Of a DNA stretch of 18,602 nucleotides, positions 15,152 to 18,602 are shown piece by piece. Below the pieces are notes generated by a model that ran no database searches, was not told the origin of the DNA, and saw only the letters and a list, made by a program, of their open reading frames with translations. Position numbers and translations under genes: made by a program. Source of the DNA: CAYGTK01 sp964352775 (GTDB taxonomy: Bacteria; Bacteroidota; Bacteroidia; Chitinophagales; CAIOSU01); contig CAYGTK010000062.1 in NCBI GenBank assembly GCA_964352775.1, positions 1 through 18,602 on the forward strand, in the 5' to 3' direction. Positions within the stretch are counted from its first letter, which is position 1, and each line of letters begins with the position of its first letter.

Positions 15152-15163
15152 AGGTACGTGCCT
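15152..15163. promoter_or_regulatory. Candidate operator palindrome upstream of the toxin-antitoxin pair
   Basis: AGGTACGTGCCT is an inverted repeat with five of six base pairs matched, 20 bp before the antitoxin ATG. Type II antitoxins usually repress their own operon through such sites. It is short and unconfirmed. Confidence 0.25.
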
Positions 15164-15228
15164 GACAAAAAAAGGTTTCGCTTTATATTTTGAACAATTA
15201 TTAATTATTCACCTTCTATCTTTACAGT

Positions 15229-15663
15229 ATGAGCAGGAGAGCTTGGTTAAGAATTCAGTTGATTGCCATTGCATTCGTTTTCGGATTGTTTTGGGATTTC
15301 TTTTTTATTCCCCCAGACCCAGTGGAATTACGCTTTGCAGAATCTACCATAGTGCTAGAGCATACTACGGTCATCATTCTCATTGGCCTTCAATTGGCTT
15401 TAGCTATGGTTGGAGTGTTTATTCAAGAGTGGTTTTTAAGTAAAAGCACTTTTTGGACCATGGTTGCCCAAATACCAATAGTAGGGGCTTACTACTTTGC
15501 GGGACTGTGGGCATTGAAGAACATTGGCTTTTGGGGGCTAGTAGCTGCACGAAATGAGGTGCTAGACTTATTTCGAATAGCCCCGCTGTTTCTGCTGTCT
15601 CCTTTAATATGTGGGCTAGTCATCTTGTACATTATTTACCGCTTTGCGTATCCAAAGAAGTAG
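15229..15663 (+). CDS. Four-helix membrane protein of unknown function
   Basis: This 144-aa protein has four predicted membrane segments: about 9-27, 46-66, 76-97 and 116-138. Both termini carry positive charges (MSRR at the start, YPKK at the end), which suggests that they face the cytoplasm. I see no catalytic or transporter motif and do not recognise a family; aromatic and proline residues cluster at FFFIPPDP (24-31) between helices 1 and 2. It lies 97 bp from the divergent antitoxin gene. The sequence TATCTTTA at 15217-15224 is a one-mismatch promoter box but ends only 4 bases before the ATG, so it is weak evidence. lysS follows after 53 bp with its own promoter box, so the two need not be co-transcribed. 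Confidence 0.8.
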   Translation: MSRRAWLRIQLIAIAFVFGLFWDFFFIPPDPVELRFAESTIVLEHTTVIILIGLQLALAMVGVFIQEWFLSKSTFWTMVAQIPIVGAYYFAGLWALKNIGFWGLVAARNEVLDLFRIAPLFLLSPLICGLVILYIIYRFAYPKK

Positions 15664-15687
15664 GTTCGGCTTGCCGCCCATTTGTGT

Positions 15688-15695
15688 TAACTTTG
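15688..15695 (+). promoter_or_regulatory. Bacteroidota -7 promoter box for lysS
   Basis: TAACTTTG is an exact TAnnTTTG match ending 21 nt before the lysS ATG, identical to the box upstream of the iron-sulfur carrier gene. TTCG at 15665-15668 is a three-of-four match to TTTG with a 19-base spacer. Assignment is by motif and position. Confidence 0.5.
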
Positions 15696-15716
15696 CCCTC
15701 CTTAAAATCGTGAAAA

Positions 15717-17222
15717 ATGGCACAACAACTTTCTGAACAAGAAAAGATACGTAGAGCATCATTACAGCAACTGCGCGACTTAGGTATTGACCCTTATCCA
15801 GCAGCTAAGTATGAGGTAACAGACTATGCCACACCGCTAAAAGAAAATTACGAAGAGGGTAAAGAAGTTACTTTAGCAGGTCGTATTATGGCCCGCCGCA
15901 TTATGGGAAAAGCTGCCTTTGCAGAGTTGATGGATAACAGTGGCCGAATTCAGATATACGTAAATCGAGATGAGGTTTGTCCTGGAGAGGATAAAACCAT
16001 GTACAACACGGTATTTAAGAAGCTTTTAGATCTTGGTGATTTCATCGGTATTAAGGGACACATGTTTACCACCAAAGTAGGTGAGGTAAGTGTACACGTT
16101 ACAGAATTAACGGTGCTTTCAAAATCACTTCGCCCATTACCACAAGTGAAGACTGATGAAGATGGAAATGTACATGATGCTTTTGCTGACCCAGAACAAC
16201 GTTATCGCCAACGCTATGTAGATCTTTTGGTAAATAAAGGAGTTCGTGAAATTTTCCAGAAGCGTACTAAGATCATCAATAGCATGCGCAGCTTTTTCAA
16301 TGAGCATGATTATATGGAAGTTGATACGCCAGTATTACAACCTATACCTGGAGGGGCGGCAGCTCGACCATTTGCCACCCATCACAATGCTTTGGATATT
16401 CCATTGTACCTGCGTATTGCCAATGAGCTTTACTTAAAACGCTTGATAGTTGGTGGTTACGATGGGGTATATGAATTCTCTAGAAACTTCAGAAATGAAG
16501 GCATGGACCGTACGCATAACCCAGAGTTTACCGTGATGGAGATATATGTAGCCTACAAAGACTACAAATGGATGATGGAATTTACCGAGCAGATGATAGA
16601 GCGGGTTACCACTGATTTATATGGCACTACGGAAATAGAATTCCAAGGTCAGCCATTGAATTTAAAGGCACCTTTTGCTCGCGTAACCATGACTTATGCC
16701 ATAAAGGAACACACAGGAATTGACATTACTGGAATGGATGAGACTGCACTTCGCCAAGCTTGTAAAGAGCTACACATTGAGGTAGATGAAACCATGGGTA
16801 AAGGCAAGCTGATAGACGAGATTTTTGGAGAGAAATGTGAGCACAATTACGTGCAGCCGACCTTTATTACCGACTACCCCGTAGAGATGTCGCCATTATG
16901 TAAAAAGCACCGCGACAACCCTGAATTGACCGAGCGCTTTGAGTTATTCGTTTGCGGAAAAGAGTTGGCCAACGCCTACAGTGAGCTGAACGACCCAATC
17001 GATCAACGCGAACGATTTGAAGACCAACTGAAACTAAGCGAAAAAGGTGATGACGAGGCCATGTTCATCGACCAAGATTTTCTACGTGCTTTAGAATACG
17101 GTATGCCACCTACCTCAGGAATGGGTATCGGCCTCGATCGTTTGGTCATGTTTTTAACGGATAACCCTAGCATTCAAGAGGTACTGTTCTTCCCACAGAT
17201 GAGGCCAGAGAACAATCCTTGA
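15717..17222 (+). CDS. lysS: Lysyl-tRNA synthetase, class II
   Basis: This enzyme charges tRNA-Lys with lysine in the cytoplasm. It is 501 aa, the standard bacterial length. An N-terminal helix precedes the anticodon-binding OB fold (about 50-150, starting VTLAGRIMARRIMGKAAF). The class II catalytic domain follows: motif 1 around FFNEHDYMEVDTPVL (193-207) with GGAAARPF, motif 2 YEFSRNFRNEGMDRTHNPEF (252-271), and motif 3 GMPPTSGMGIGLDRLVMFL (462-480). Substrate-pocket residues in IANELYLKR and GKELANAYSELNDP are present. The protein ends at FFPQMRPENNP, without the extra C-terminal extension I recall in some Bacteroides enzymes. It has its own promoter box at 15688-15695. The 69 bp after the stop contain only a 5-bp AT-rich hairpin, not a convincing terminator. 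Confidence 0.98.
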   Translation: MAQQLSEQEKIRRASLQQLRDLGIDPYPAAKYEVTDYATPLKENYEEGKEVTLAGRIMARRIMGKAAFAELMDNSGRIQIYVNRDEVCPGEDKTMYNTVFKKLLDLGDFIGIKGHMFTTKVGEVSVHVTELTVLSKSLRPLPQVKTDEDGNVHDAFADPEQRYRQRYVDLLVNKGVREIFQKRTKIINSMRSFFNEHDYMEVDTPVLQPIPGGAAARPFATHHNALDIPLYLRIANELYLKRLIVGGYDGVYEFSRNFRNEGMDRTHNPEFTVMEIYVAYKDYKWMMEFTEQMIERVTTDLYGTTEIEFQGQPLNLKAPFARVTMTYAIKEHTGIDITGMDETALRQACKELHIEVDETMGKGKLIDEIFGEKCEHNYVQPTFITDYPVEMSPLCKKHRDNPELTERFELFVCGKELANAYSELNDPIDQRERFEDQLKLSEKGDDEAMFIDQDFLRALEYGMPPTSGMGIGLDRLVMFLTDNPSIQEVLFFPQMRPENNP

Positions 17223-17291
17223 TTAGGACCCATTTTAATTGTTGTTCAATTTATCGAGCATTCTTGCCTGTGATGAGCCTTCAATCAAAGC

Positions 17292-17688
17292 TTATATCTG
17301 AGCAATATCCTCGGGTAATGGGCTAAATTTGTCATCAATCACTAAACAGTCATTTGCTTTGAAATGCTCTAAGAGTTTGATTATACTGTCTAGGTAATCG
17401 GTTGTATAGTCTATTCTGAATGAGGCTGGTTGTACATAACCGTTTTCTATAAATAATTCTACTACGTTGGAATCTAGGCTGCCAAACTGAAAGATGCTTT
17501 CAGACCATGATTTTTGTAGAGATAGAATGTGATGCAGGGCCAAATGACCATCGATCGGCATATTTATCTCTTCCCAATAAAGCTCACTATCATAGTACCA
17601 ATCTCCATCATCAGAAGGTTTTGACAAGCCTAACTAGATTAACTTTTTCTGTTGGAAGTACATGAAAGGTATACTGCCATATAGCCAC
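17292..17688 (-). pseudogene. Small protein gene, apparently frameshifted (reconstructed length 131 aa)
   Basis: The open frame 17627-17292 encodes SKPSDDGDWYYDSELYW and onward to a TAA, but its only early start is a TTG three codons after an in-frame stop. A second frame, opening with GTG at 17688 just 6 bp after the preceding gene, encodes MAIWQYTFHVLPTEKV and continues to a TGA at 17611-17613. Dropping one A from the AAAA run at 17619-17622 (minus strand) joins the two into a 131-aa protein with a coherent N-terminus. The later part has SLQKSWSESIFQFGSLDSN and a segment FRIDYTTDYLDSIIKLL. From memory, short bacterial proteins with an aromatic-rich start and a W-S..QFG..DSN block exist without assigned function; some small proteins of this kind are immunity factors, but nothing here proves it. 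A sequencing error near the homopolymer would explain the break equally well. Confidence 0.6.
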
Positions 17689-17694
17689 ATCATT

Positions 17695-18602
17695 CTACCC
17701 TAACACATGCCGCTTAACCGCCCTACCAATAAACCTTACCTTCTCCCCTAGCGGGAAGCGACTTAAATTAGTTTTAATAACCCCCTTGGTCAGCATGGTT
17801 TTTTTGCTGTAGTCAATATTTACGTCTACCAATACTGGCTTGCCTTGGTGCGATACTTTTATGGCTTCTTCTAAGCAGCTTTCAATGTCGCTATCATTTT
17901 TCATATGGATGAAGTGTGCGCCTGTGGCTATCGCCACACCTTCAATATTTAACTTACCAATTACGGTACAGGTCAACCTATTTAAAGGCACTTTCTGGAA
18001 CTGCGAAATTTGACCCAACTCGCCATCGTGAAATACAAACACCATTGGGGCAATGCCATAGGTGGTGGCTGTTATCAGCTCCATACCCGTCATCATAAAA
18101 GCACCATCACCTACAATGGCCACTACTTGTTTATCGGGATTACTCAATTTAGCACCTATGGTAGCAGGCACGCAGAAGCCCATGCAATTGAAATCGGTAG
18201 GCGATACGAATTGCTTAGGGGCATTAACTGGGAATAATTCCGCAGCTAAAAAAGTGTGTTTACCGTCGTCTACCACCATTAAAGCATCATCGCTCAGTTT
18301 TTCGCGTAGTCCTTTAAAAAAATGTCCTGGTGAAACAAGGTCATCTTTTTTGGATGGCAACCACTCTGCATGGTATTTATCAGAGTCTTTCTTGATCTTC
18401 TCCGTTACGTCTTTGTAGTTTCTTGGTGAGGTGAAGTTCCTGCTATCCAATTCTTCCCAAATATCTTTTATCACGTCTTCGGCATCTGCCTGGAGCGTAA
18501 GTTCTGCTTGATAATTTTTATTGAAAACCTCAGAGTTGATGTCGATATGAATCAATCCTTTCGGGTCGTCAATTCCGAAACTACCCGTAGCCAATTCTGA
18601 AA
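17695..18602 (-). CDS. Thiamine-diphosphate-dependent enzyme, acetolactate synthase-like (C-terminal part)
   Basis: The gene runs off the right edge of the window, and about the last 302 codons are visible. The apparent first methionine is only an internal TTG in ...SELATGSFG. Residues from the edge to about 55 are the end of the central domain (GLIHIDINSEVFNKNY). The rest is the C-terminal ThDP-binding domain with MGFCVPATIGAKL and IVGDGAFMMTGMEL, the GDG metal motif. About 27 residues later, where most relatives have Asn-Asn, this protein has His-Asp (VFVFHDGELGQISQF). Acetolactate synthase, glyoxylate carboligase and pyruvate oxidase relatives are all possible, so the reaction cannot be fixed. 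The downstream frameshifted small gene begins 6 bp after the stop, suggesting co-transcription. Confidence 0.85.
   Translation of the reverse strand, partial: SELATGSFGIDDPKGLIHIDINSEVFNKNYQAELTLQADAEDVIKDIWEELDSRNFTSPRNYKDVTEKIKKDSDKYHAEWLPSKKDDLVSPGHFFKGLREKLSDDALMVVDDGKHTFLAAELFPVNAPKQFVSPTDFNCMGFCVPATIGAKLSNPDKQVVAIVGDGAFMMTGMELITATTYGIAPMVFVFHDGELGQISQFQKVPLNRLTCTVIGKLNIEGVAIATGAHFIHMKNDSDIESCLEEAIKVSHQGKPVLVDVNIDYSKKTMLTKGVIKTNLSRFPLGEKVRFIGRAVKRHVLG

Noticed and set aside
17237..17251. AATTG / CAATT hairpin after lysS as a terminator
   Set aside because: The stem is only 5 bp, mostly A and T, and no T-run follows it.
17634..17693. ATG-ATG start at 17693 in frame with the downstream small gene, interrupted by an amber codon at 17634-17636, as possible stop-codon readthrough
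   Set aside because: The peptide in that frame looks random, whereas the neighbouring frame from GTG 17688 gives a more protein-like N-terminus that joins after a one-base shift.
18062..18418. A 118-codon plus-strand open frame opposite the thiamine-diphosphate enzyme
   Set aside because: It is antisense to the conserved GDG region, with no recognisable domain of its own.

Overview
The window is a stretch of ordinary chromosome from a member of the Bacteroidota. I infer this from the protein sequences (serine hydroxymethyltransferase, lysyl-tRNA synthetase and a cyclophilin-FKBP lipoprotein of Bacteroidota type), the weak or absent Shine-Dalgarno sequences, a lipoprotein signal, and four exact TAnnTTTG promoter boxes that lie 15 to 21 nt before start codons. 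I cannot name the genus. Gene density is high and no stretch over 300 bases lacks a gene. I see no tRNA, rRNA, insertion sequence, CRISPR array or phage gene.

Layout. Positions 63-2020 (minus) hold a nitronate monooxygenase-like flavoprotein and a sugar-phosphate nucleotidyltransferase that are translationally coupled. Positions 2162-3448 (plus) are glyA, convergent with an iron-sulfur pair on the minus strand (A-type carrier, 3445-3771; cysteine desulfurase, 3825-4988). A methylmalonyl-CoA epimerase (plus, 5035-5439) ends at a strong hairpin that can terminate transcription from both sides. Positions 5500-9891 (minus) look like one five-gene operon: mannose-1-phosphate guanylyltransferase, methionine/glutamine aminotransferase, omega-amidase, a small conserved unknown, and a cyclophilin-FKBP lipoprotein.

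Positions 10049-12259 (plus) encode a RecQ helicase interrupted by a 10-N assembly gap. A secreted unknown protein and an O6-methylguanine-DNA methyltransferase follow on the minus strand. A family-4 glycosyltransferase (plus) then converges on a ParE/RelE-type toxin-antitoxin pair (minus, 14592-15131). A four-helix membrane protein and lysS follow on the plus strand. The right end (minus) has the C-terminal part of a thiamine-diphosphate enzyme and, 6 bp downstream of it, a small gene that appears frameshifted.

How the genes work together: the aminotransferase and omega-amidase are a known metabolic pair, in which glutamine-driven transamination makes alpha-ketoglutaramate and the amidase removes it. 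The two nucleotidyltransferases and the glycosyltransferase point to cell-surface polysaccharide synthesis. IscS and the A-type carrier serve iron-sulfur assembly.

I found no clearly new multi-gene system. The observations most worth a second look are the loss of three of the four zinc cysteines in RecQ, the probable frameshift near 17620, and three convergent gene pairs that each overlap by exactly the four bases TTAA.
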